Shown here piece by piece: positions 1 to 11,000 of a DNA stretch of 64,000 nt. The position numbers and the translations under genes were made by a program. The notes beneath the pieces were generated by a model. It had not been told where the DNA came from, did not search any database, and saw only the letters and a list, made by a program, of their open reading frames with translations. Source of the stretch: Chryseobacterium sp. OV279 (GTDB lineage Bacteria; Bacteroidota; Bacteroidia; Flavobacteriales; Weeksellaceae); assembly GCF_900128945.1 (NCBI RefSeq), contig NZ_FQUD01000001.1:1289435-1353434 (forward strand), written 5' to 3'. Each line of letters starts with the position of its first letter. The stretch's first letter is position 1.

Positions 1-1258
1 GTTCAGAGATTTCGTTCATAATGTCAAATTCTTTGGCCAGTGCCTGTATAAAACGGGCGCCATCCTTGGGAGATTCTTCCACCCAATCCATCATGGAAGT
101 CAGGGTATTCCTTAAAAAATGAGGTTGGATATTCTTTTTAAGCAATTCCAGTTGTAGTCTTGACGAAAGTAAAACTGCATTCTGGTGTTCCGCCTCAATA
201 ACACTGGTACGGATAGAATGAAGGTAAAGCATCGACAGTACAATAATAGTAAAACTGATGAACAGCCCGAAATCATAAACCACCAATCTGTTGACCAATG
301 CGCTCGCCAAAAGAGCCGCCAGAGCTATAAAACCTCCTTTTTCCTTTTGAATAATGCCATTTAGAACCACAATAAAAGCAGCGATCAGCATAGCCAAGCT
401 ATAAAGTCGGGCAGTCAGGTCATAGTGTCCGTAATTAAACCCATAAAGTCCCAGCAATGTCAACAGCAATGCGAGCATCAGCCATTTTCCATGTCTGAAA
501 TTAAACTGAATCATAAAATACCACGGAACCAGCAATGCATTGGCAAACGTCAGCCATCCGATGATCTCAAGACGAATGAAAAATTCAGAATAAGGAATCA
601 CCACATGGAATTTCAGATATTCCATGATCAGTAAAGTAAAAAAGAGAAGACAAATGGTTGCAAAAATCAGGATGTCCTTCTGTCTCCGTTTGCTGTTCAG
701 ATAAAGGAAAAGATAATAAACTGCTGCGATCAGAAAAGCTCCTGCCATCAGGTTCATATAAGCCATTGTGATCAATGGTCTTGTGATTAATGTTGTGTAA
801 TTATTGATGTCAAATCCAATGCTCCGCTGCATATCCGGATGCAGTGACTGAGAACTGCGCATGGCAATGGTATGAAGACCCGGCGAAATCAGATGATCCG
901 GAATCCTGTAATAGCTGCACTCGGTTCCCGGAATTTCAGGATTTCCGTTTTTGGGAAGCTGTCCGTTTTTACCAATCAGGATACCATCCCAATAGACTTC
1001 AAAAGCCCCGAAGGAATCGATCTGAAGTCCGAGAGGTGTCAGTTCGTTCTCCACCGGACGCAGGTCGAGCTGTGTACGTGACCAGAATATCTTGTCTGAA
1101 GTATTGCCTCTTATTTCCGACCAGTCTTTATCGTTATAGTTTTTATCAGCCCACATCATATGGTCTCCGGTTTTATAGACCGGTATCGGGTCCTCATTAC
1201 GGATAACAGGCGTGGCCAGCAGGCTGAGCAGCGTTAATAAAAACATTAAAGTATGCAT
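1..1258 (-). CDS. LytS-type sensor histidine kinase (3' end beyond window)
   Basis: Reading the minus strand from an ATG at 1258 gives about 419 residues before the window edge. An N-terminal signal-like hydrophobic stretch is followed by a roughly 130-residue extracytoplasmic beta-rich domain resembling the sugar-binding-like sensor domains of such kinases. Several transmembrane segments follow (about residues 155-350), then the start of a His_kinase (LytS/YehU) domain with the phosphoacceptor motif IQPHFLRNTL; the family usually has NPHFLFNTL. The ATP-binding part lies outside the window. It is divergent from the TonB receptor at 1368 with about 110 bp between starts, so it may control that gene through a LytTR regulator encoded further left; that is inference. 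The plus-strand frames here are shadows of this gene. Confidence 0.85.
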   Translation of the reverse strand, partial: MHTLMFLLTLLSLLATPVIRNEDPIPVYKTGDHMMWADKNYNDKDWSEIRGNTSDKIFWSRTQLDLRPVENELTPLGLQIDSFGAFEVYWDGILIGKNGQLPKNGNPEIPGTECSYYRIPDHLISPGLHTIAMRSSQSLHPDMQRSIGFDINNYTTLITRPLITMAYMNLMAGAFLIAAVYYLFLYLNSKRRQKDILIFATICLLFFTLLIMEYLKFHVVIPYSEFFIRLEIIGWLTFANALLVPWYFMIQFNFRHGKWLMLALLLTLLGLYGFNYGHYDLTARLYSLAMLIAAFIVVLNGIIQKEKGGFIALAALLASALVNRLVVYDFGLFISFTIIVLSMLYLHSIRTSVIEAEHQNAVLLSSRLQLELLKKNIQPHFLRNTLTSMMDWVEESPKDGARFIQALAKEFDIMNEISE

Positions 1259-1367
1259 GATGTAAATATACAAGCTAATTTGAAAAACCGGATGTCGTTT
1301 GAAAGCCTGTAGAGTTGTTCAGATGTTTCTGCTGTGAATGGCTGTTTCTGCGATTTAAATTTACATC

Positions 1368-3743
1368 ATGAAACAAGTAGTCATCATTATTTTTACCCTC
1401 TTTTCTGTTCAGTATTCATTAGCACAGAAAGCTCAGGTCACCGGAATCATTCAGGAAAAATCTGCCGTACCTATATCTTATGTAACGGTCACATTAAAGG
1501 AAAGTACGGATAAAGCCATTGCAGCCGGTATTTCGGATAGTAAAGGCGTGTTCAGACTGGAAAGCATTCCGGCCGGAAAGTATACCATCAGTTACAGCCT
1601 TGCGGGTTTTAAAACCATCAGCAGACCTGTCGAAGTCAAGTCTGATGAGGTAATCAATGTAGGGACAGTTATTTTAGAATCTGATACAAAACTTTTGCAG
1701 GAAGTCTCCATAACAGGGCAGCGTTCATCCATAAGTTTAAAACTGGACAAAAAAGTTTTTGAAGTAGGCAAGGATGTTCTCTCGCAGTCAGGAGCAGTAA
1801 CGGATCTACTCAACGTTGTTCCCTCGGTTAGTGTAAGCCCCGGTGGGGAAATAAGTTTGCGGGGAAATAATAATGTATTGGTATTGATTGACGGTCGTCG
1901 GACCGGGCTGACTCAGGGTAATGCTTTGGAACAGGTGCCTGCCGATCAGGTAGAGCGTGTGGAAGTGATCACGAATCCTTCTTCCAGATTTGATGCGGCC
2001 GGTTCTGCAGGGATTATCAATATTATACTCAAAAAGAACAAAAAAGGAGGATTCAGCGGCCAGCTTCGTCTGGTAGGCGGTATTCCCAATGAAACACGGA
2101 TCAGTCCTAGTCTGAATTATAAATCGGACAGGCTCAATCTGTTTGCGACTTATGGAATCCGGTTATCTGATTATGTAGGTTTGTATACGATGAAACAGTC
2201 CACCGGACTTTCAGGAGAGAGGGTTGATTTGAACAGAAGGCAGGATGAGGACAGACATGATGATGCTAAATTACTTTATTTTGGAGCCGACTTTAAGATC
2301 AATGATCAGAATACCATTACCGCAGCTTTCATGCGAAACTCAACGCATGATCACGACAAAACCCGACTGAACTATGTCTATTCAAATAAAAACGGGGCTC
2401 TAGACAGCAGCCTCACCAGAAAGGGCGAATCATGGGAAAAACGGAGCTATAATCAGCTCGAATTGAATTACACCAAAAACTTCGCTAAGGCAGGTAAGAA
2501 ACTGACAGTAGATATGCAGTATGATTTCTGGGACAGTGACAAAGACTGGAATTTATCAACCAGCAAAGTATTTCCAACTGCTATTGACTTACCGATGATC
2601 AGAACAGGTTCAATGGGCGCCAGTAAAGACTTTATGATTAAAACAGATATGATACAGCCTCTTGACAGTACATCTACTCTTGAATTCGGTTTGAAATTAG
2701 AGGATAGGAGAGTGAACAGCGACTTTATCGCAGAACAGCAGAATTCCGCAGGCTGGGAAATCATTGAACAGATTGATAATCATTTGTTATATAAAGAATT
2801 GATTGGAAGCGCTTACGTCCAGTTTTCCGGAAAGACCGGAGCTTTGAGTTATCAGGCTGGTTTGCGTGGCGAACTCACCCATATCGGGATCGAAGACCGC
2901 GCGGGAAGCTATAGCAATAAAAAAGATTATAACCGATTGTTTCCGACATTCAACATAAGCTACCGTTTCAATGAACGGTCAACTTTACAGGGAAGTTACA
3001 GCAAGCGGATCAACAGACCAAGACTGGGCATGATTTATCCTTTTAATGAACTGACTGATCTTACAAGTCGTTATGTAGGGAATCCGGATCTTAATCCTTC
3101 ATACGCTAATGTCTTTGAAATCGCTTTCCTTAAAAACTGGAAGACGCTTACGTTGAATCCATCCTTCTATTATCAGCGAAATACCGGAGTGATGGAGGAT
3201 TATACGTTCCGGAATGCAGAAGGGCTGTTTATCACAATGCCGGTTAATATCAATAGAGAAACCCGTTATGGTTTTGAACTGTCAGTACTCTATAATCCGG
3301 TCAAATGGCTGCAGGTGAATACAGAGCTTAATCTGTTTCATTATGCCGAACAGGGAAGTTATAAAGATCAGAGTTTCGACTATTCCGGGAATACCTTAAC
3401 TGCCCGTGTAAGTGCTCAGCTGAAGCTGAAGAATAAACTTGCTTTTCAGATGCTTTATAATTTCAGAGGAGCCAATGCTACTGCTCAAACCCGTACAGAT
3501 GCTCTTCACAGCATTGATTTTGGACTCAGCAAGACTTTTTTAAAAGATAAAGCAACCCTGATGTTCGATGTCAGTAACCTCTTTGGATTACGAAAGTCAA
3601 ACAGCAGAACCGTAGGAACAGATTATGAAATTAGCCAGACCAATATTCCTAATGCCGCGCGGTATCGGTTAACGCTGGTTTATAGATTTAATCAAAAAGA
3701 CAATCAAGCGGTAAGACAAGCCAAAAGCGGGAACAGGGATTAA
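1368..3743 (+). CDS. TonB-dependent outer-membrane receptor (OMP_b-brl_3 type)
   Basis: This is a 791-aa protein with a signal peptide (cleavage near SLAQ, residues 17-20). A CarboxypepD_reg-like domain follows (about residues 22-110, starting QVTGIIQEKSAVP), then a Plug domain (about 120-225, with LLNVVPSVSVSPGG and LIDGRRTGL), then a long beta-barrel ending in a typical short C-terminal strand region. This matches the outer-membrane beta-barrel family of Bacteroidetes that carries a plug but lacks the usual SusD partner. No SusD-like gene lies next to it, so the substrate cannot be deduced. The gene is monocistronic, followed by an inverted repeat at 3766-3833, and divergent from the sensor kinase. 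Family assignment is firm; substrate is unknown. Confidence 0.9.
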   Translation: MKQVVIIIFTLFSVQYSLAQKAQVTGIIQEKSAVPISYVTVTLKESTDKAIAAGISDSKGVFRLESIPAGKYTISYSLAGFKTISRPVEVKSDEVINVGTVILESDTKLLQEVSITGQRSSISLKLDKKVFEVGKDVLSQSGAVTDLLNVVPSVSVSPGGEISLRGNNNVLVLIDGRRTGLTQGNALEQVPADQVERVEVITNPSSRFDAAGSAGIINIILKKNKKGGFSGQLRLVGGIPNETRISPSLNYKSDRLNLFATYGIRLSDYVGLYTMKQSTGLSGERVDLNRRQDEDRHDDAKLLYFGADFKINDQNTITAAFMRNSTHDHDKTRLNYVYSNKNGALDSSLTRKGESWEKRSYNQLELNYTKNFAKAGKKLTVDMQYDFWDSDKDWNLSTSKVFPTAIDLPMIRTGSMGASKDFMIKTDMIQPLDSTSTLEFGLKLEDRRVNSDFIAEQQNSAGWEIIEQIDNHLLYKELIGSAYVQFSGKTGALSYQAGLRGELTHIGIEDRAGSYSNKKDYNRLFPTFNISYRFNERSTLQGSYSKRINRPRLGMIYPFNELTDLTSRYVGNPDLNPSYANVFEIAFLKNWKTLTLNPSFYYQRNTGVMEDYTFRNAEGLFITMPVNINRETRYGFELSVLYNPVKWLQVNTELNLFHYAEQGSYKDQSFDYSGNTLTARVSAQLKLKNKLAFQMLYNFRGANATAQTRTDALHSIDFGLSKTFLKDKATLMFDVSNLFGLRKSNSRTVGTDYEISQTNIPNAARYRLTLVYRFNQKDNQAVRQAKSGNRD

Positions 3744-3765
3744 TTTATAGGTATTTTAATTAAAA

Positions 3766-3833
3766 AATCTGCTTGATCTGTGAAATCTGCGAGCTTAAAA
3801 TAGGTCTTGCCAATTTTGCAGATCAGGCAGATT
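3766..3833. repeat. Intergenic inverted repeat with AATCTGC/GATCTG arms
   Basis: The arms AATCTGCTTGATCTG (3766-3780) and CAGATCAGGCAGATT (3819-3833) are complementary at 14 of 15 positions. A related AAATCTGCG word sits inside the loop. Similar cagattt/cacagatt words recur at about 40030-40220. This looks like a dispersed Flavobacteriia intergenic repeat. It could also act as a terminator for the receptor gene, since TTTT follows the second arm. Confidence 0.6.
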
Positions 3834-3864
3834 CTTTTACCATTCTGGTGTGATTTTTTTGACT

Positions 3865-3872
3865 TAAATTTG
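3865..3872 (+). promoter_or_regulatory. Candidate -7 promoter element TAAATTTG
   Basis: TAAATTTG fits the Bacteroidetes -7 consensus TAnnTTTG and lies 38 bp upstream of the ATG at 3911. No well-spaced -33 TTG is evident, so this is only a candidate. Confidence 0.4.
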
Positions 3873-3910
3873 GTCTTTCGTCTTCTATGACGGAAAAAAA
3901 ATACTGACAG

Positions 3911-4519
3911 ATGGCAGATGAAATACAGATTTTAAAAGATTTCGTGGAGGGTAAACTTTCCGATAAAGACTTTGAACAGCAGCTTTACACCAATCAGGAT
4001 TTGGAAAAACGGCTTTCAGATCCGGCAATAGATTGGCGGGGAACTTATTTACAAAACACCACTGCTTACTTTTATCTGATTGAGCAGGATTATAAAAATG
4101 CTGAAGGAAGACTCAATGCTCAAGGAACGGTACAACTGTTTTTAAGCAAAATTGGAGTAGAGATCACAGCTTGCGCACAAAAGTCTGATGAGTATGAATT
4201 CATTGTAAGTACCAGCCCCAAATATATAGACGCTGATGCCGGATTTATCGAACAGCATATTCTGCCAAAAGACAAAACACTTTCAAAATCTGAACAAAAA
4301 CAATACATAAAACAGCGCTACACGGAACTTTTTAAATACCAGACTAAACCACCCAAATGGTTACAGAATCCGGAATGGCCGATTAAAAACGATCAACCTC
4401 TGTTCTTTTTAGGGCAGATTGAAATAAAAAAAGGTGATTTTTTCCATGATGAGGGAAGTATGTACCTCTTTATGGATCCCGAAACTGAAATTATCGATAT
4501 CGTAAAGCAATTTTACTGA
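3911..4519 (+). CDS. Hypothetical cytosolic protein
   Basis: A 202-aa acidic protein with no signal peptide or membrane segment. The N-terminal portion (residues 1-45) is helical, with a pattern of the type FVEGKLSDKDFEQQLYTNQDLE that also begins some immunity-like and DUF proteins of Flavobacteriia. The C-terminal portion (residues 135-202) contains PPKWLQNPEWPI, FLGQIEI and a DEGSMYLFMDPET stretch, resembling the YwqG/DUF1963 style of small beta-rich domain. I do not recognise a defined family, and the immunity idea is weak. The gene stands alone, with its own possible promoter at 3865 and a terminator-like hairpin about 120 bp downstream. Confidence 0.75.
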   Translation: MADEIQILKDFVEGKLSDKDFEQQLYTNQDLEKRLSDPAIDWRGTYLQNTTAYFYLIEQDYKNAEGRLNAQGTVQLFLSKIGVEITACAQKSDEYEFIVSTSPKYIDADAGFIEQHILPKDKTLSKSEQKQYIKQRYTELFKYQTKPPKWLQNPEWPIKNDQPLFFLGQIEIKKGDFFHDEGSMYLFMDPETEIIDIVKQFY

Positions 4520-4638
4520 TCCGGTAAAAATGGCTAAAAATGAATATCATCCTGTTTTTGTCATTAAAACCTTTGTAAAGAAATAGGATGATTTTCCCAA
4601 TCGGATAATAAAGAAGGTTTTATAATCTTCTTATTTTC

Positions 4639-4671
4639 ATAACGTTGCTTCCCGGTAACGTTATTTTTTTT
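4639..4671 (+). terminator. Hairpin terminator after the 3911 gene
   Basis: ATAACGTT (4639-4646) pairs perfectly with AACGTTAT (4657-4664) across a 10-nt GC-rich loop and is followed by a run of T. It would end transcription of the 3911-4519 gene and insulate the synthase operon. Confidence 0.7.
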
Positions 4672-4824
4672 GCGAAAATCTTATGAAATTTTGTCATTGT
4701 TTTTTCAAAATTCTGAATTTTATGATTTTTTTTAACGGATCATCAAACGCACTTTTTCCAGAATTCATACGCTTTTGTAGACATGTTATATTTTTGTAAT
4801 ATTAGAAAAATAATTCTCTTATTT

Positions 4825-4856
4825 TTGAAATATTATAGTTTTTATTTCTATATTTG
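4825..4856 (+). promoter_or_regulatory. Promoter candidate of the synthase operon
   Basis: A TTG (4825-4827) is followed after 21 bp by TATATTTG (4849-4856), a full match to the Flavobacteriia pattern TTG-N17-23-TAnnTTTG. It is the best-placed promoter for the operon starting at 5065/5131 and predicts a leader of roughly 200-270 nt. Confidence 0.6.
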
Positions 4857-5064
4857 TCTTACATTAATCAATTATAAACAATTATAATTGAATCTGATAG
4901 ACTGTACCGTCTTATTTTCTGAGAATAAAAATATAAATTGCTTTTTTTAATAGGATTTAAATTCATAATAATTTATTGTTAAAAAATTATTATCAATTTT
5001 CATTTATGGTTAGAAATGTAATATAAATTTATTATTTTTATTCCCTCATAACTAGCAAACGCTC

Positions 5065-8000
5065 ATGATGCCGAAAGGTCCAGCGTTTTGTTATGGAGTT
5101 TCTAGTTATCACCTCAATACCATAAATGCAATGAAAAACTTAACCATTATTGGATTAACGCCTTTTGAAAAGCCGGATGTCAGTCTTATGCCTAAATTGC
5201 ACCAGGCGGGTGCATTTCCCATCTTAAGCTTAGGACACAATGCGGCGGCCGCTCAGGAAGCACTGAATCAACTTGATCAGACAGATGTACCTTCTTATGG
5301 TATCTATCTACCGAACGACAAATTTATATCCCTGCAGATCCCGAAAAAAGTAAGTTTCGCGATCCTTCCGTCCGGAGTTTCGATGAATATTGTACCGGAT
5401 CTGCCTGTTATCTATCAGGTAACCAGTTTGGATGAAGCCAGGCTGGCCGAACAGTCGGGTGCAGAAGGAATTATTATAAAAGGAAATGAGGCAGGAGGTC
5501 TGGTAGGCTATGAGTCTACTTTTGTACTGTTTCAGCGTGTCATTAAAGAAATTCAAACTATACCTGTATGGGTACAGGGTGGAATAGGACTGCACACAGC
5601 TGCCGCAGTAAAATCATTAGGAGCAACCGGAATTGTACTCGATAGCCAACTGGCACTATTCCCGGAGAGTTCCGTTCCTCAGGAGATCAAAGACCTGTCC
5701 TCAAAACTCAACGGTACAGAAACTAAAATTATAGCCAACCATAGGGTATTGGTGAGACCGAATTCACCTGTATTACCTGAAAATGTCACGGCCGAAGAGC
5801 TGAGACAATATTTCACGGATCTTGACCCAAGTAAGAGTTATATTCCTATGGGACAGGATATTTCATTGGCAATAGATCTGTATGAAGATTTCAAAAGCCT
5901 GAAAAAAATGGTTTTTGGGTTCAAAGAAGCCATGTATGGTCACCTGAAGCAGGCCAAAGCACTTGAAGTGATCAGTGAAAATAATATAATGGCCCAGAAA
6001 CTGGGATTACGTTATCCTATCGCACAGGGGCCAATGACCCGTGTCAGCGATGTTCCGTTGTTCGCCAATGCTGTAGCAGACGCAGGAGCTTTGCCTTTTG
6101 TTGCTTTATCTTTACTGAAAGGTGAGCAGGCGAAAGCTTTAGTGATGGAAACCAAAAAACTGGCTGGTGAAAAAACATGGGGTGTAGGTATTCTTGGATT
6201 TGCTCCTCAGGAATTAAGAGAAGAACAGACCGCTTATATATTGGAAGCCAAACCTCCGGTAGTTCTTATCGCAGGAGGAAGACCTGCGCAGGCTAAGGTG
6301 TTTGAAAAGGCGGGTATCACAACCTTCCTTCATGTTCCTTCTCCTGCATTACTGGATATTTTCCTGAAAGAAGGCGCTACCAATTTCATCTTTGAAGGCC
6401 GTGAGTGCGGCGGTCACGTAGGTCCGCTTTCAAGCATGGTGCTTTGGGAAAAACAGATTGAACGTATTTTAAAAGAAGAACATCCGGAAAATATCAGCGT
6501 ATTTTTTGCAGGCGGAATTCATAATGCATTTTCAACAGCATTCGTTTCTATCATGGCGGCTCCTTTAGCAGCCAGAGGCGTAAAAGTTGGCGTATTGATC
6601 GGAACTGCTTATTTATATACAGAAGAAGCCGTTCGTACCGGAGCTATTCAGGAAGAATTTCAGGTACAGGCCATGCAGGCAAAAGACACGGTCTTACTGG
6701 AAACAGCACCGGGACATGAAACACGTTGTTTAAATACAGCTTTTGCTAAACATTTCAGCACCGAGAAAATTAAACTTCTGGCCGCCGGAATGGATAAAAA
6801 AGAAGTTTGGGAGCAGCTTGAAAAACTCAATGTGGGCCGACTTAGGATTGCTGCAAAAGGAATCGATCGTCAGGGCGACAAATTGGTTAATGTTCCTAAA
6901 AACGAACAGCTGGATCTTGGAATGTACATGATCGGTCAGGTGGCTACGATGCAAAACCGCGTCATTTCCCTTGCATCACTGCATCAAAACGTAAGTATTG
7001 ATAATTTTAAATATATTGAAGAGGCGGCTTTACCGGAGCAACCGGTATCCACAGAAAAACCTCTGGATGTAGCGATTGTCGGGATGGAATGTATTTTCCC
7101 GGGCGCTAAAAACCTTGAAGAATACTGGCGAAATATCATTTTGGGAAGAGACAGTGTCACAGAAGTCCCTGATGAGCGCTGGAACAAAGAACTTTACTAC
7201 CACCCGGATTCAGACGGACCGGATGTATCTCACTCGAAATGGGGCGGATTTATTCCAAAAATTGATTTCGATCCATTGGCATTCGGAATTCCTCCTCAAT
7301 CTCTTGCTGCCATTGAACCCACACAATTGTTAACTTTATTGGTTGCCAAGCGTGCGATGGAAGATGCAGGTTATGGAGAAAAACACATCAACAGAGAAAA
7401 TATTTCTGTTATTATAGGCGCTGAAGGCGGTAATGATCTGGCCAACAGCTATAGTTTCAGAGGATACTATAAACAGGTTTTCGGAGAGCTTCATGAAGAA
7501 GTGAAACAGGCATTTCCACATACGACGGAAGATTCATTTCCGGGTATTTTGGCGAATGTGATCGCAGGTAGGATTACGAACCGTCTGGATCTTGGCGGAA
7601 GAAATTTCACCGTAGATGCGGCTTGTGCTTCTTCTTTAGCAGCGATTGATCTGGCCTGTCAGGAACTGATATTAGGGAAATCCGATATGGTTCTTGCCGG
7701 GGGAGCAGATTTACATAACGGGATCAATGATTATCTGATGTTTTCCAGTACGCACGCACTTTCGAGAAAAGGAAGATGTGCTACATTTGACGGAGATGCT
7801 GACGGAATTGCCCTTGGAGAAGGCGTTGCAATCCTTGTCTTAAAAAGATACGAAGATGCCGTTAGAGATGGCGACCGTATTTATTCTGTGATCAAAGGAG
7901 TGGGAGGATCAAGTGACGGAAAAGCACTGGGTCTTACAGCACCTAGAAAAATAGGACAGGTACGTGCTTTAGAGCGTGCTTATTCCCAAGCAGGGATTAG

Positions 8001-11000
8001 TCCTGCGGCAGTTGGTTTAGTGGAAGCTCACGGAACCGGAACTGTAGTAGGAGATAAAACCGAACTGAGTGCACTGACGAATTTATTCAGCCGTTCAGGA
8101 GCGATACCGGGACAGACTCACTTAGGTTCTGTAAAAACGCAGATCGGGCATACCAAATGTGCGGCCGGATTAGCCGGGCTAATCAAAGCTTCACTGGCAG
8201 TATATCACGGTGTAAAACCACCAACACTTCATTTACAGCAGCCTAATGCTTATTATAATGCCCAAACCAGTCCTTTTGCTTTTTATGCAGAAAGTGGATT
8301 GTGGGGCGAGAAAAACCGTTATGCCGGAATCAGTGCTTTCGGATTCGGGGGAACCAATTTTCATACGGTTATTGCCAACCATCCTAAGGAAGACGATTCT
8401 GCTGTATTGCAGTCGTGGCCGTCAGAATTGTTTGTATTCCGTGGGGATACATATGAGGATGCGAAAATTCCATTGTCACAGATTAAATCTCTATTGGAGG
8501 TTAATGGTGATATTCCATTAAAAGATATGGCTTACAGCTTAGCGGTTGGTTCAGATAAACCAATTCAGTTAACCATCGTTGCTGACACTGCCGAACATTT
8601 GATGATGAACATCGAACTGGCATTATCCGGTATCGAAAGTAAAGATACTTTCACTGTGAATAAACGTGATGGTAAAGTAGCCTTCCTGTTCCCGGGACAG
8701 GGCAGTCAGAGAATCAATATGGCCCGCGATCTGTTCGTAGCTTTTCCGGCTATGCGTAACCTGATCGAAGGATATCCTGAACTGGAGAAAGTGGTTTTCC
8801 CTTCAACAACATTTGATGAAGCTGCTTTAAAACAACAGAAAGAAACTATTAAAGATACCCGCCTGGCGCAGCCTATCTTAGGCATTGTTGACCTGGCTTT
8901 AGCTAACTTCCTGAAATCACTGGACATCGTTCCGGATATGGTAGCAGGCCACAGCTATGGTGAATTACCAGCTTTATGTTTTGCCGGGGTTTTTGAAGAA
9001 GAAAAACTGGTTGATCTAAGTATTCAAAGAGCTCATGCCATTTTGGATTCAGTAGAAGGAGGTGATCCTGGAACTATGATTGCGGTAAGCGCAACAAGAG
9101 AACAGTTGCAGCCGGTATTAGACAAGACAGAAGGCTGTTATCCGGTTAATTATAATGCTCCGACCCAATGTGTAGTGGCAGGAAGTACGCCGGCAATCAA
9201 TAAATTAATGGAGATCCTTAAACAGGAACGTATCTCTGCTAAGAAACTGGAAGTTGCGTGTGCATTCCACAGTCCGTTGTTGGCCAAGTCCAAAGGCTTA
9301 TATAATGAAGTTTTAAAAGAGGTTCCTTTCCAGGAAATGCAGATCCCGGTTTGGTCGAATACAACAGCTGAAACCTATCCTGCAGCGCCTTCAGCAATCA
9401 AGGAAAGACTGACGGATCATTTGGTACAGCCCGTGAGATTTGTAGAAGAACTTCAGGCGATGTATGCAGACGGAGCCAGAATATTCATTGAAGTAGGCCC
9501 TGGAAAAGTTCTTTCCGGACTGACTAAATCCTGCTTGGAAAAAGATCAGCTGACTCTGTATGTAGAAGACAGCAACCGAAATAAACTAAGCCATCTTCTT
9601 TCTATGCTGGCACAATATCTGGGAACTGGCAGAAGTTTCAGCATTGAAAAACTTTTCGACGGCCGTAATGCCAGACTGATTCAGATAGACCAGCCTGAAC
9701 TGTATAAGAAAAATCCAGCCATCTGGCGTGTGAACGGACAAATGGCGCATCCAACCACAGGTAATCTGCCGGCTAACGGTGCATTACCGATATTAAATCC
9801 TATTCCCATGAACAATTTTACGAATAACCAACCAGCTCCTGTAGCCGAATCTCAGCCTGCCGCTGAACGTATGCTTCAGGAATATTTAAATACCATGAAA
9901 CAGCTGATTCAGGCACAGCGTGATGTGATGCTTTCCTTCCTGGGACAGAATCCACAGGTCAGCCCTGCACCTGTTTATGCTGCGCCGGTACAAGCACCAG
10001 TGAACGATCGTTTGGTGACGATTCCTGCACAGCCGGTCCATGTAGAAAAACCTGCTGCTGTTGCGGTAAAACAGGCTCCGGTAAAAGATATTAAAACCCT
10101 GTTGCTACAGGTGGTCAGCGATAAAACAGGATATCCTCACGAAATGCTCGGCATGGAAATGGACCTGGAAGCTGATTTGAGTATTGACTCTATCAAAAGG
10201 GTAGAAATCATCGGAACGCTTCGCAGTGAACTGGGAGCGCTTACATCAGGTAATGCCGATGAAGATACGGTCATGGAGAAATTAGCATCGATCAAAACGT
10301 TAAGCGGTCTGGTTTCCTGGTTGACAGAACTGACAGGAACTCCAACAGCCGCTCCTGAAAAAAACGGAACTGCAGTAACACCGGCAGCAGAAGTAGAAAG
10401 TAAATCTGCATTCTCTCTTGAAGAACTTCAAAATATAATTCTGGATATCGTCAGTGATAAAACAGGGTATCCGAAAGAAATGTTGGGATTGGATCTTGAC
10501 CTTGAAGCAGATTTGAGTATCGATTCAATTAAGCGTATGGAAATTATCGGAGATCTTAAAACCAAAATAGGTTTCGGTCAGGATATGGACCAGGCGGATG
10601 ATCTGATGGAAAAACTGGCGGCCATTAAAACATTAAAAGGATTGGCCTTATGGATCAGCGAAATGAGTGGAAACACCGATGGTGATGCTGATGCTGAACC
10701 GGTACAGAATTTATTGTCACGTCTTCGTTTTGACCTCACTCCAACCGATGTTTCTACAGAACAGAATACAGAAATCATAAAGGGAAAACGTTTTGCCATC
10801 ACTCAGGACAACAGTCCCCAAACGATGGCGATCAAAAATACCCTTGAAAAATATGGAGCTATCGCAGAATTGGTAGATACGGAAAGAGATCTTAAAGATT
10901 TTGACGGATTAATCATTCTGGATCTGTTCTCCTCAACCGTAAAACACAGCATCATTGATCACGTAGATCAGATCAAGAAACTGGATCTTGATAAAGCCAA

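Larger units (their letters stand above)
4520..5064. other. AT-rich intergenic region before the synthase operon
   Basis: No credible coding frame was seen in this 545-bp stretch. It contains a hairpin terminator (4639-4671) and, from about 4700 on, very AT-rich DNA with promoter-like words, including TATTTTTG at 4789-4796 and the better-spaced pair at 4825-4856. The long untranslated stretch between promoter and start codon (over 200 bp) leaves room for a leader or regulatory RNA, but no known riboswitch was recognised. Confidence 0.6.

Noticed and set aside
425..1206. Plus-strand frames at the left end
   Set aside because: They are shadows of the sensor kinase on the minus strand, which has membrane segments and the IQPHFLRNTL motif.
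3911..4519. Polymorphic toxin immunity gene
   Set aside because: Only a weak N-terminal resemblance and no toxin gene next to it.
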